The notes below the pieces were generated by a model. That model was not told the origin of the DNA, did not search any database, and saw only the letters and a list, made by a program, of their open reading frames with translations. DNA of 64,000 bases, taken from contig UBTY01000017.1 of assembly GCA_900468535.1 (NCBI GenBank), forward strand, positions 1-64,000, in the 5' to 3' direction. A program made the position numbers and the translations under genes. Numbering within the stretch: position 1 is the first letter of the stretch; every line of letters begins with the position of its first letter. Shown here piece by piece: positions 26,798-34,729 of the stretch. Origin of the DNA: Hyphomicrobiales bacterium. GTDB taxonomy: Bacteria; Pseudomonadota; Alphaproteobacteria; Rhizobiales; Rhizobiaceae.

Positions 26798-27622
26798 ATG
26801 ATTTCAGGTGTTTCGGCGTCGGCGCCCATCGTTCTTGTGGGCGCCGGTAACATGGGCGGCGCAATGCTGGCAGGCTGGCTGAAGAGCGGCGTTGCCGGCG
26901 GTTCTGTCGTCGTTGTCGATCCCGGCCCGTCCGAGAAGATGATGGACGCAATCCGGGATGCCGGCGCAACGCATGTTACGGCGGTTCCCGCGGACCTCAA
27001 GGCGGGTGTGCTTTTCATCGCCGTCAAGCCGCAGGTCATGGAAACGGTGTTGCCGGCTGTCAAAAGCGCCGTCGGCGCCGGGACGGTGGTCGTTTCGGTT
27101 GCTGCCGGCAAGACGCTGAAATTCCTTGAAACGCACCTTGGCGAGGCGGCGATGGTTCGCGCCATGCCGAATACGCCCGCCATGGTCGGGCGCGGCGTTA
27201 CCGGCGCTTTTGCCAATGCAAAAGTAACCGAACAGCAGCGTGACCAGGTACAGGCGCTGTTGCGTGTTTCGGGTCCTGTGGAATGGGTGCCAACAGAAGC
27301 GGACATCGATTCCGTCACGGCTCTCTCGGGCAGCGGCCCGGCGTATGTGTTCTATCTCGTCGAGTGTATGGCAGAAGCAGGCCGTAAACTTGGCCTGCAG
27401 GCGGACCTTGCCATGCGCCTCGCACGGGAAACTGTCGCGGGGGCTGGTGAACTCTTGCACCAGTCCCCCGACGACGCCTCGCGTCTGAGGCAGAACGTGA
27501 CGTCGCCCGGCGGCACGACAGCAGCGGCATTGTCGGTCCTGATGGCCGAGGATGCGATGCAGCCTTTGTTCGACAAGGCGCTCGAGGCAGCCCGCAAGCG
27601 TGCCGAAGAGCTTGCCGGCTGA
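26798..27622 (+). CDS. proC: Pyrroline-5-carboxylate reductase
   Basis: 274 residues. It reduces P5C to proline with NAD(P)H, the last step of proline synthesis. The Rossmann loop VGAGNMGGAMLAGWL lies at about residues 13-27, and the P5C reductase signature is in the C-terminal part (GAGELLHQSPDDASRLRQNVTSPGGTTAAAL). It lies one base after the ybjN-like gene and 12 bases before csaA, forming a three-gene unit. Confidence 0.97.
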   Translation: MISGVSASAPIVLVGAGNMGGAMLAGWLKSGVAGGSVVVVDPGPSEKMMDAIRDAGATHVTAVPADLKAGVLFIAVKPQVMETVLPAVKSAVGAGTVVVSVAAGKTLKFLETHLGEAAMVRAMPNTPAMVGRGVTGAFANAKVTEQQRDQVQALLRVSGPVEWVPTEADIDSVTALSGSGPAYVFYLVECMAEAGRKLGLQADLAMRLARETVAGAGELLHQSPDDASRLRQNVTSPGGTTAAALSVLMAEDAMQPLFDKALEAARKRAEELAG

Positions 27623-27634
27623 GGGAACCCATTT

Positions 27635-27976
27635 ATGGCCGAAGAAATAACCTATGCCGATTTCGAGCGCGTCGAAATCCGGGTCGGGACGATCGTCGAG
27701 GCAAGCCCGTTTCCGGAAGCACGCAAGCCGGCGTTCAAGCTGCTGATCGATTTCGGACCGGAGATCGGCCTGAAGAAATCGTCGGCACAGATTACCGTCC
27801 ACTACACGCCGGAGAGCCTTGTCGGTCGACAGGTCCTCGGCGTCGTCAACTTCCCGCCACGGCAGATCGGCCCGGTCCGCTCGGAAGTGCTGACCCTTGG
27901 TTTTGAGGACGAGGCCGGTGCGATCGTGCTTGCCGCGACCGACAAGCAGGTGCCAAACGGCAAGAAGCTGATGTGA
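27635..27976 (+). CDS. csaA: CsaA-like tRNA-binding domain protein
   Basis: 113 residues, a single EMAP-II/OB-fold domain: FERVEIRVGTIVEASPFPEARKPAFKLLIDFG near residues 8-40 and VVNFPPRQIGPVRSEVLTLGF near 72-92. CsaA proteins bind tRNA or act as export-related chaperones. It is third in the ybjN-proC-csaA unit. The stop codon abuts that of the convergent DUF1349 gene with no base between them. Confidence 0.9.
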   Translation: MAEEITYADFERVEIRVGTIVEASPFPEARKPAFKLLIDFGPEIGLKKSSAQITVHYTPESLVGRQVLGVVNFPPRQIGPVRSEVLTLGFEDEAGAIVLAATDKQVPNGKKLM

Positions 27977-28561
27977 TCAGTGGATGTCTCGCGACAGCGG
28001 ATCTGTCAGCGTGAAATCATGAAATGTTGCCTCGAAGCCGGCGCGCTGCGGGGAGCAAAACACCGGGCCGACATCGAGTTCGTCGAACTGCGGGTCGAAC
28101 CATGCGAGCCGCGCCATGCGCCAGTCGGCCATTCCGTCCGTTCTGTACTGGATGAAAAGCGCATCGCCATTTCTCGTTACCCTGACGTTTATCCGGTCGA
28201 AGGCATGATCAAGGCGAAAGGCTGACCAGTCTGAACGCTTGTTCGTGACGACGACGCTGAAATGCTTGGCACCGTCGGTGTATTCGATGCCGCATTTCAT
28301 CCAGTTCGTTTCGTCGGCTCGCACCATGAGCCCTGCCTGGTCATAGAGCGCCTGATAGTCGGCGGAAAAGCAGACCTCGGCGGTGAAGTCGCCGCGACGT
28401 CTCATGTGGAGGAAATGTCCATCGTCGCGATGGAAGCCGTAGTAGGTTTCCTGCCAGAAATCAGTGTTCTCGCCGGAGCGGACGAGCAGCGAGCCGTCAG
28501 GCTGCTCTTTGGCGAGCGGCGGCGGGTTGAACCATTTCATTCCAGAGGAAACGAAGGCCAT
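27977..28561 (-). CDS. DUF1349 (YesU-like) protein
   Basis: 194 residues of the DUF1349 family, a concanavalin-like beta-sandwich. ENTDFWQETYYGFHRDDGHFLHMRRRGDFTAEVCFSADY, then QAGLMVRADETNWMKCGIEY, are characteristic. No enzymatic activity is established for the family. It starts six bases after the stop of the EnvZ-like kinase gene, so it appears to be the last gene of the petP-petR-kinase transcript. An internal ATG at 28540 is an alternative start. Confidence 0.82.
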   Translation of the reverse strand: MAFVSSGMKWFNPPPLAKEQPDGSLLVRSGENTDFWQETYYGFHRDDGHFLHMRRRGDFTAEVCFSADYQALYDQAGLMVRADETNWMKCGIEYTDGAKHFSVVVTNKRSDWSAFRLDHAFDRINVRVTRNGDALFIQYRTDGMADWRMARLAWFDPQFDELDVGPVFCSPQRAGFEATFHDFTLTDPLSRDIH

Positions 28562-28567
28562 CGGTCC

Positions 28568-29944
28568 TCACGCCGGTACGCGGATCGTTGCGCGCAGCCC
28601 GCCGAGGGGACTGTCGCCGAGCGTGACATTGCCGCCATGGCTGCGGGCGATGTCGCGAGCGATCGCCAAGCCGAGTCCCGTGCCTGAGGCATCGAGATTG
28701 CGCGCTTCGTCGAGCCGGAAGAAAGGCTTGAAGACATCCTCGCGGTTCTTCTCGGGAATTCCTGGGCCATCGTCATCGAAGGTGACCGTCAGCCATTTCG
28801 CGCTGTGCTTGGCATCGATCTTGAGCGTATTCGCATAGCGGCGGGCGTTCGACGCAAGGTTGGTAACGAGGCGTGTAAAGGCGTTTGGCCGGACGGAGAT
28901 AACGTCTTCGCCCTCGATCGAATAGGCGAGGTTCTTTCCGTTCAGGGTGAAGTCCGGCTCGAGTTTTTCGAAAAGGTCGCTGAGTTTCAGTTCGCCGACA
29001 TCTTCTTCGACTTCGGTTCGCGCAAAGGCCATGTAAGCCTCGAGCATCGACTGCATGTCGTTGATGTCTTCGTTCAAGCCCTGAAGGTCCGGATGATCGC
29101 CGGCAAGCGCAAGCTGCAGTTTGAAGCGCGTCAGGATGGTGCGCAGGTCGTGGCTGACCCCCGTCAACATCGCGGTGCGCTGCTCGATCTGGCGTTCGAT
29201 GCGCTCGCGCATGAGAATGAAGGCGAGGCCGGCGCGGCGCACTTCGTCCGCGCCACGCGGATAGAAGTTGTCGGCTTTCTGTCCCTTGCCGAAACTCTCG
29301 GCGGCAGCCGCCAGCGCCTGGATCGGTCGGATCTGACCGCGCAGGAAGAGGATTGAGATGCCGATCAGGACGAGCGATGCGCCGACCATCCAGACAATGA
29401 AGATATGGGTATTCGAGGCGTAAGTCTGGCTGCGCCGCGCAAGCACGCGCAGGATCTTGTCCGCGAGCTTGACGCGGATTTCGACCAGATTTGAATCGCC
29501 GACCGTATCGATCCAGAAAGGTCGCTTGATCTGGTCGGTGAGTTCATCGCTGAGAATGCCGTCGAGGATGGAGAAGAACGGCTTGATCCGGGGCGGCGGC
29601 AGCTCGCCATCAGGCTCGACGGAGATCTGCAAGCCGAGCTGATCGCGCGCGATGCGCGTGACTTCGCTGTAGTCGGTATCCTGCGGATAGGTTTCGATGA
29701 TCTGGATGATCGCGGCGATGTCGCGCGTGACGGCCATGGAAAGCCGCTGCGTGACCATCTGCCAATGCCGTTCCATAAACACGGCCGCCACCACCGACTG
29801 TAGCAGCACCATTGGAATGATGATGATGAGAAGGGAGCGGACATAGAGGCCCGTCGGGAGATAATGGCGCAATCTGCGGGTTATCAAGCGCCAGCCATGC
29901 GCAGGCCCGCGGTCCTCGCGCCGCAAAGAGTCGAATGTCACCAT
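28568..29944 (-). CDS. EnvZ-like sensor histidine kinase
   Basis: 458 residues. TM1 lies at about 34-56, a periplasmic domain of about 120 residues at 57-178, TM2 at about 181-201 and HAMP at about 202-250. The H-box MLTGVSHDLRTILTRFKLQL has the phospho-acceptor His265; the ATPase boxes NLASNARRYA, DDGPGIPEKNREDVFKPFFR and GTGLGLAIARDIARSHGG are intact. It lies 28 bases downstream of the OmpR-type regulator and is its likely partner. The signal is unknown. Confidence 0.93.
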   Translation of the reverse strand: MVTFDSLRREDRGPAHGWRLITRRLRHYLPTGLYVRSLLIIIIPMVLLQSVVAAVFMERHWQMVTQRLSMAVTRDIAAIIQIIETYPQDTDYSEVTRIARDQLGLQISVEPDGELPPPRIKPFFSILDGILSDELTDQIKRPFWIDTVGDSNLVEIRVKLADKILRVLARRSQTYASNTHIFIVWMVGASLVLIGISILFLRGQIRPIQALAAAAESFGKGQKADNFYPRGADEVRRAGLAFILMRERIERQIEQRTAMLTGVSHDLRTILTRFKLQLALAGDHPDLQGLNEDINDMQSMLEAYMAFARTEVEEDVGELKLSDLFEKLEPDFTLNGKNLAYSIEGEDVISVRPNAFTRLVTNLASNARRYANTLKIDAKHSAKWLTVTFDDDGPGIPEKNREDVFKPFFRLDEARNLDASGTGLGLAIARDIARSHGGNVTLGDSPLGGLRATIRVPA

Positions 29945-29972
29945 CTAAACCGCCGGTCCTGACATTGGGCGT

Positions 29973-30674
29973 TCAATCGATGCTCAGCCGGTATCCTATA
30001 CCACGAACCGTCTGGAGCCAGACCGGATTTGCCGGATCGTCTTCGATTTTCCTGCGCAGGCGATTGATCTGCACGTCGATCGTCCGTTCGCCGACGTCCA
30101 CGTCGTTGCCGATCAGTTCGTGGCGCGGGATCGTGTCGCCGGCGCGTTTTGCGAAGAGCAGCATGATTTCCTGCTCCCGGTCGGTGAGGCGCACGACTTC
30201 GGACGCCTTCTTCAGTTCCTTGCGGGTCAAAGAGAAGGTATAGGGCCCGAACATCACCTGTTCGATCTTCGGCGTGTCGTTGGAGGCGTTGCGGCGCAGG
30301 ATGTTGTTGATGCGCAGAACGAGCTCGCGCGGATCGAAGGGCTTCGACAAATAGTCGTCCGCGCCGGCCTCCAGACCGGCAATCCTGTTGCCGGATTCGG
30401 CGAGCGCCGTCAGCATGATGATCGGCACGTTCTTGATTGAACGCAGCCCCTTGGTCACGTCGATACCGGACTCGCCGGGCATCATCACGTCCATCACGAT
30501 GAGGTCGAAATCGAGACCGGCCAGTTTGCGCCGTGCTTCGGCGCCGTCGGCGGCCACCGTCACCCGGAAGCCGTTCTCCGCCAGATAGCGGTTGAGAAGG
30601 GCGCGGATACGGGTGTCGTCGTCCACAACGAGCAGATGAGCCGCATCGTCCGAAATCACTGTCTTTGGCGCCAT
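29973..30674 (-). CDS. petR: OmpR/PhoB-type response regulator, PetR-like
   Basis: 233 residues. The receiver domain has phospho-acceptor Asp62 (LIVMDVMMPG) and Lys111 (LSKPF); a winged-helix DNA-binding domain ends with IDVQINRLRRKIEDDP...VRGIGYRL. Its position 18 bases downstream of a MarR-type gene reproduces the petP-petR pair of Rhodobacter capsulatus, where PetR is needed for bc1 and cytochrome c2 expression. The same role here is inference from synteny. It is followed by the EnvZ-like kinase. Confidence 0.88.
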   Translation of the reverse strand: MAPKTVISDDAAHLLVVDDDTRIRALLNRYLAENGFRVTVAADGAEARRKLAGLDFDLIVMDVMMPGESGIDVTKGLRSIKNVPIIMLTALAESGNRIAGLEAGADDYLSKPFDPRELVLRINNILRRNASNDTPKIEQVMFGPYTFSLTRKELKKASEVVRLTDREQEIMLLFAKRAGDTIPRHELIGNDVDVGERTIDVQINRLRRKIEDDPANPVWLQTVRGIGYRLSID

Positions 30675-30692
30675 TCAGTCCGCTTTCGAATT

Positions 30693-31172
30693 TTATGTGT
30701 TCCGCATGCCCCTCAGGAAGGCTTTGACACCCTCCCGCATTTCGGCAGAAGCCCCGTCGAATGCCTTCTCAATACGGCGCGATTGCGGCTCCGCGAGTGC
30801 GAAGGCCAATTCGCGGCCTGCTTCGGTCGGATAGAGCTTGCGTTGCCGCCTGTCTTCCGGACCAGCAATCTGGCGAATATACCCCGAATCGATAAGTTGT
30901 TTGAGTACCCTTGCAAGACTCTGCTTGGTTATCTTCAACGTATCGAGCAGATCGGCAACGGTCATGCCCGGGTTTCGGTTAACGAAATGCACCACGCGGT
31001 GGTGGGCGCGCCCGAAGCCACTTTTCGCCAGGATGGCATCCGGATCGGAAACGAAATCGCGATAGGAGAAAAACAGCAGCTCTATGATGTCAAAGTCGAT
31101 GATACCGGTGCTTTCCATCGGCATTTTCAGCGGTTCGGGCTTTGTCGCTGCTGGGCTGGTCTTCCGTGCCAA
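30693..31172 (-). CDS. petP: MarR-family regulator, PetP-like
   Basis: 159 residues. A winged helix occupies about 60-130: VVHFVNRNPGMTVADLLDTLKITKQSLARVLKQLIDSGYIRQIAGPEDRRQRKLYPTEAG, with the DRR wing typical of MarR proteins. It is the first gene of the petP-petR-kinase-DUF1349 run. PetP and PetR are cotranscribed in Rhodobacter and act together. The 322 bases upstream (31173-31494) hold its promoter and a 14-bp perfect palindrome at 31295-31308, but no other gene that I can see. Confidence 0.85.
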   Translation of the reverse strand: MARKTSPAATKPEPLKMPMESTGIIDFDIIELLFFSYRDFVSDPDAILAKSGFGRAHHRVVHFVNRNPGMTVADLLDTLKITKQSLARVLKQLIDSGYIRQIAGPEDRRQRKLYPTEAGRELAFALAEPQSRRIEKAFDGASAEMREGVKAFLRGMRNT

Positions 31173-31494
31173 TTTGGCATTTCCTCTCTTCGGGTGGCAT
31201 CCAATGCGGGGTGCTGCTGGTGCCGTCCTATCGCTATTTTAGGGGTAGGCCATCCGGCCGGGTAGGGCTGTAACCTCGCTTGATTCGCAAACGTTCTGTC
31301 GCGACAGACTTCCCCACAGATATTCCCCGTTCCAGTGGATAGAACGCAATCGGGACAACAATCAACAGGGATGGCGCAGAACAGATGCAAGGCAACGGGT
31401 GTCCGCTGCAGATGGTTCTGCCAGAGTCCGGGAATTTGTTGATGGCGGGAGCCGGCGGCTGGCCGGGATCAAGACGCGACCAGCCGCCTGCTGC

Positions 31495-31761
31495 TTACCG
31501 TGCTTTCGCTGCGACGGCGCCGACGATGGTCGACAGGATGCCGCCGCCGATCAGGCCACCGATGCCGTCGGCCACGAGGCCGGTCATCGCAGCTTCGCCG
31601 CCGAACATGCTGAGCAGCATGCCGCCGCCGATGCCGCCGATCGCACCGACAATCGTGCGGGCGACGACGCTTATCGCCACCTGCTTCAACGCACCACTCG
31701 CGGCATTCCCGCCGACCGCGCCGGCGATTACTTGTGTCAGGATTGGTATGAGTGCTTCCAT
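31495..31761 (-). CDS. Small glycine-zipper membrane protein
   Basis: 88 residues, almost entirely hydrophobic and glycine-rich: QVIAGAVGGNAASGALKQV, then TIVGAIGGIGGGMLLSMFGG and GLVADGIGGLIGGGILSTIVGAV. Three helical hairpin-like segments with GxxxG spacing suggest an oligomeric membrane protein. The function is unknown. ATG 31761 follows AAGGAGGG; the longer upstream frame has no such support. A 9-bp stem (31454-31462/31480-31488) lies just downstream and may end transcription. Confidence 0.7.
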   Translation of the reverse strand: MEALIPILTQVIAGAVGGNAASGALKQVAISVVARTIVGAIGGIGGGMLLSMFGGEAAMTGLVADGIGGLIGGGILSTIVGAVAAKAR

Positions 31762-31940
31762 GATTTTCCCTCCTTCGCGTTTCCTCAAACGCCGTTGCCG
31801 GCTGCGCGATCGTCTGCGGATGGCGAGCCACACAGGCGATCCGAAGTCCGATGAGGTCATGGATGTCGTCTGAATATCAGGATGTTATCATATGGTGAAT
31901 GGAAAATAAACGGATGGCAACCCATGCGGGAGACGATAAA

Positions 31941-31969
31941 GCAAAGGCAGCGTCGAGCGCTGCCTTTGC
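31941..31969 (-). terminator. Terminator of the SH3b/DUF1236 gene
   Basis: GCAAAGGCAGCG, a five-base loop and CGCTGCCTTTGC form a perfect 12-bp stem. On the minus strand it is followed by TTTATC. Confidence 0.8.
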
Positions 31970-31984
31970 TTGTTGATCAGTCCA

Positions 31985-32596
31985 TCACTGATAGACGTAG
32001 ACGATCCGGCGCGTGCCTGGATCGACCAGCACGGGACGGTCGTTGATCCTCACATAACGATACTGGTAGTCAGGAATTTCCTCGAAGGCCACGTCGCCAG
32101 GTACCGTTGCACCGACGACGACGTCGCCGCCGAGGCTGACGGTTTCGCCGGGGTTGGTTTCAACGTAGGTCGTCACGGTCTCCGGCGGGGAGATTGCTTC
32201 CACGGATCCGACCGGTCCAAGCAGTTCGTCACCGGGGTTGGGTTCGGTCTGCGCAACACTTGCCGTCGTTTCATATGTCACGACCGGAACGCCGAGATCC
32301 TCGCGGTTCTGATCCACGACCACCTGCGCTCCACCCTGATCGACCTGAAGATATTCAGCGTAGACCCAGCCACGCATCCCGTTCACGTCAACCCGGCACC
32401 AGCGGCTTCCGGCGACGCAACCATCCAACAAAGTCTGTGAGCCGCGCGTTGCCACGCCGACTGACGGATATTGAGTGCCCGGACCAGCGCGAACATTCAG
32501 GTCGTTGATGGCCGTCGCGGTCATTTCCGCCCTGGCAAGACCGGCGCTCGCCGCCACGATCACGCCAGCCAGGAAAAGATTTCGTTTCAAGGTCAT
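31985..32596 (-). CDS. Exported SH3b and DUF1236 domain protein
   Basis: 203 residues. A signal peptide (about 1-23, ending GLARAE) precedes an SH3b domain (AINDLNVRAGPGTQYPSVGVATRG...WCRVDVNGMRGWVYAEYL, about 28-85) and a C-terminal DUF1236 segment (YRYVRINDRPVLVDPGTRRIVYVY). Bacterial SH3b domains often bind cell-wall peptides. This architecture is frequent in Rhizobiales. The precise role is unknown. It has its own terminator. Confidence 0.85.
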   Translation of the reverse strand: MTLKRNLFLAGVIVAASAGLARAEMTATAINDLNVRAGPGTQYPSVGVATRGSQTLLDGCVAGSRWCRVDVNGMRGWVYAEYLQVDQGGAQVVVDQNREDLGVPVVTYETTASVAQTEPNPGDELLGPVGSVEAISPPETVTTYVETNPGETVSLGGDVVVGATVPGDVAFEEIPDYQYRYVRINDRPVLVDPGTRRIVYVYQ

Positions 32597-32778
32597 CTCG
32601 CTTTTCTCCTTGTATTGGATGCTCGTTAACGTGCGGGAAGGGATCCGGTTCCGGATTCCGGACGTGTGGCTAGTGGAGCGGAGAGGTCGCCGAGAACGCA
32701 GTGTTCGAAAAAATACGGCTGCACGCGCGGGCGTTTCTGACTATACCCATGCTCTCTCAGAGACGAAGCGAGGCACAT

Positions 32779-33426
32779 ATGGGCATGCTCCAGGCCGGGA
32801 TCGTACCGGTAACCGCGTTCCAGCAGAACTGCACTATCCTTTTCGATCCCGACACCAAGGAAGGTGTCGTCGTCGATCCAGGCGGGGATGTCCCTATCCT
32901 CCTGCAGGCGATCAAGGAAAATGGCTTCGTCATCAAGGAAATCTGGCTGACGCACGGGCATCTCGATCATGCCGGCGGCGCCAAGGAGCTGAAGGAAGCG
33001 CTCGGCGTCGATATTGTCGGACCGCACGAAGACGATCTCCCGCTTCTGCAGCGCATCGAGACGCAATCGCAGAAATACGGGTTGCCGCCCGGCATGCAGA
33101 ACGTCGTTCCCGACCGGTGGTTGAAGGACGGCGACACCGTCTCCTTCGGCAATCATAGTTTTGAAGTATATCATACGCCGGGGCACGCGCCCGGACATGT
33201 GATATACTTCAATCGTGCGCAGAACTTCGCTCACCTCGGCGATGTTCTATTCAATGGGTCGATCGGCCGAACGGATCTTCCCGGCGGCAATCATCAACAG
33301 TTGCTCGATTCCATCCGCGACAAGGTGCTGCCGCTCGGTGATGACGTCGGCTTCATCTGCGGTCATGGCCCGGGCAGCCGCATCGGCGACGAGCGTCGAA
33401 GCAACCCCTTCCTGCAGGGAATCTGA
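32779..33426 (+). CDS. Metallo-beta-lactamase-fold hydrolase, glyoxalase II-like
   Basis: 215 residues. The dinuclear metal motif THGHLDHAGG lies near residues 56-65, further ligands are in YHTPGHAPGHV and HLGDVLF, and the C-terminal His is in CGHGPGS. The family includes glyoxalase II and persulfide dioxygenase-like hydrolases of thioesters. The start MGMLQAGIVPVTAFQQNCT is typical for this subgroup. GAGG precedes ATG 32779; longer upstream starts lack conserved sequence. Confidence 0.9.
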   Translation: MGMLQAGIVPVTAFQQNCTILFDPDTKEGVVVDPGGDVPILLQAIKENGFVIKEIWLTHGHLDHAGGAKELKEALGVDIVGPHEDDLPLLQRIETQSQKYGLPPGMQNVVPDRWLKDGDTVSFGNHSFEVYHTPGHAPGHVIYFNRAQNFAHLGDVLFNGSIGRTDLPGGNHQQLLDSIRDKVLPLGDDVGFICGHGPGSRIGDERRSNPFLQGI

Positions 33427-33437
33427 TCGTATCAAAC

Positions 33438-33465
33438 AAAAAGCGCCGCGAGACGCGGCGCTTTT
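33438..33465. terminator. Bidirectional terminator between MBL hydrolase and BA14K genes
   Basis: AAAAAGCGCCGCG, an AGA loop and CGCGGCGCTTTTT form a perfect 13-bp stem with T runs on both strands, between two convergent genes. Confidence 0.9.
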
Positions 33466-33489
33466 TCTAGTTCGGATAGATGCTGGAGA

Positions 33490-33906
33490 TCAGCTGGCGA
33501 CGCAGAAATGGCTGCGGCCGTCGTTGCCGATGAACGTTCCGCTGCGCGGATCGAAGGTGCGGTAACGGTACGAGCAATAGCGCTCCCATTGCGGCGTCCA
33601 AGGCTCGACCTCAGCGCGAACCGGTACCGGGCGATAGTAGTAACGCGGAGGAGGGGCGCGGTAGACTGGCGCATCCTCATACTCATAAGGCGGGTCGATG
33701 TAGCGCGGTTCATCGTAGCGCGGGGCGCTGGCGATAGCCGATCCGACGATCAGGCCAGTCGCAAGGCCGACGGCACCGCCTACCAGCGCATCGTCGTTGT
33801 GGTTATGGCGATAGCGCCAATCGTCAGCCGAAGCCGTGGCGATCGACGAGAAGGTGATCGCAGCGGCTGTCGCCGTCAAGAAGAGGGTTTTAGCGAGGCT
33901 GTTCAT
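33490..33906 (-). CDS. BA14K-family exported protein
   Basis: 138 residues. A signal peptide (about 1-27) is followed by a glycine-rich hydrophobic stretch (ALVGGAVGLATGLIVGSAI) and a Tyr/Pro/Arg-rich middle. The C-terminal signature YCSYRYRTFDPRSGTFIGNDGRSHFC is that of BA14K proteins, first described as lectin-like immunoreactive proteins of Brucella and common in rhizobia. The predicted location is the cell envelope. Confidence 0.88.
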   Translation of the reverse strand: MNSLAKTLFLTATAAAITFSSIATASADDWRYRHNHNDDALVGGAVGLATGLIVGSAIASAPRYDEPRYIDPPYEYEDAPVYRAPPPRYYYRPVPVRAEVEPWTPQWERYCSYRYRTFDPRSGTFIGNDGRSHFCVAS

Positions 33907-33991
33907 CGTGTTCTGTCCTGTTTAGTCCGATCACCGGTGTTGCACTCTGATGATGGCAACGTAAGGGCCGGCTCGTGAATACAGGCTGAAC

Positions 33992-34016
33992 AACAAAACC
34001 CGGCATTCCTGCCGGG
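33992..34016 (-). terminator. Terminator of cspA
   Basis: On the minus strand CCCGGCA, a GGAA loop and TGCCGGG are followed by TTTTGTTG, 33 bases after the cspA stop. Confidence 0.85.
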
Positions 34017-34049
34017 CTTCAACTCGAATTGACAGCGTTGGCTGGAGGC

Positions 34050-34265
34050 TCAACCTGCGATTTGCAGGTTTACAGCCTTGGGGCCCTTGCCGCGGCGGTC
34101 CGGCTCCGTGTCGAAGCTTACCTTCTGGTTTTCCGTCAGTCCGGCGAGGCCCGAAGCCTGCACGGCAGAAATGTGAACAAAGATGTCGGCGCCGCCCTTG
34201 TCCGGCTTAATGAAGCCGAAGCCTTTGTCGGTATTGAAGAATTTTACAGTGCCAGTCTCGGCCAT
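34050..34265 (-). CDS. cspA: Cold-shock-domain protein
   Basis: 71 residues, one cold-shock domain. RNP1 (KGFGFI) and RNP2 (IFVHIS) are both present, so it binds single-stranded nucleic acid as an RNA chaperone. The family in rhizobia includes both cold-induced and constitutive members. A ribosome binding site (AGGA) lies eight bases before the ATG. A 13-codon open frame with its own strong Shine-Dalgarno sequence ends three bases before this ATG. Confidence 0.95.
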   Translation of the reverse strand: MAETGTVKFFNTDKGFGFIKPDKGGADIFVHISAVQASGLAGLTENQKVSFDTEPDRRGKGPKAVNLQIAG

Positions 34266-34268
34266 GCG

Positions 34269-34310
34269 TCAGGTCCTTTTATCTCTGCCCACCATCCACA
34301 CGGGCAGCAT
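34269..34310 (-). CDS. Candidate leader peptide upstream of cspA
   Basis: On the minus strand GAGGAGG lies nine bases before an ATG that opens a 13-codon frame, MLPVWMVGRDKRT, stopping three bases before the cspA ATG. The near-perfect Shine-Dalgarno sequence and the tight spacing suggest translational coupling to cspA. It may instead be only the leader part of the cspA mRNA. Confidence 0.35.
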   Translation of the reverse strand: MLPVWMVGRDKRT

Positions 34311-34729
34311 TACACTTTGCCTCCTCACGGAGACGCTTGGCAGGCAATTATTGAATTGTGAGAAAAAGGTCCCCTCTATCTCAATCAGGCTCACCGCGAG
34401 ACTTTCGCTCGCTTTATCGGAACCGACCGACCGGAATATTAGCGTCTCCGGCGCGCACATTATTAAGGACTTCCCATGCTCGCAAAATGCCCGAACGCAG
34501 TGAGAGTGCTGCGATTATTAGAATTTGGCAAGTAAAAGTTTTTTTTACGGCAGTGCCTCGCGGCACGCGCAAAGCTGCTTCAAGATGCGTTTTGCGCAAA
34601 AAAAAGCTCACTGGGCGTTGCGACAGACGGTTTTATATCGTCGGCAATATAGTTTCGGGGCAGATTTTCCCAAAAATGCAACGTTAACGCGATCTGCCTC
34701 GCGTTATCATTTTCTTAAATTTTTCGCTT
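34311..34729. other. AT-rich intergenic region, likely cspA promoter and 5' leader
   Basis: About 420 bases between the EamA gene and the cspA leader. The part at 34500-34730 is distinctly A/T-rich compared with the surroundings and contains long A or T runs. Long untranslated leaders are usual for cold-shock genes. I could not assign -35/-10 boxes with confidence, and I see no coding frame. Confidence 0.5.

Noticed and set aside
34586-34604. TTTTGCGCAAAA near the cspA leader as a further LsrB-type site
   Set aside because: It lacks the CATG core and the five-base spacer of the abcR sites and lies in an A/T-run region where such a palindrome can arise by chance.
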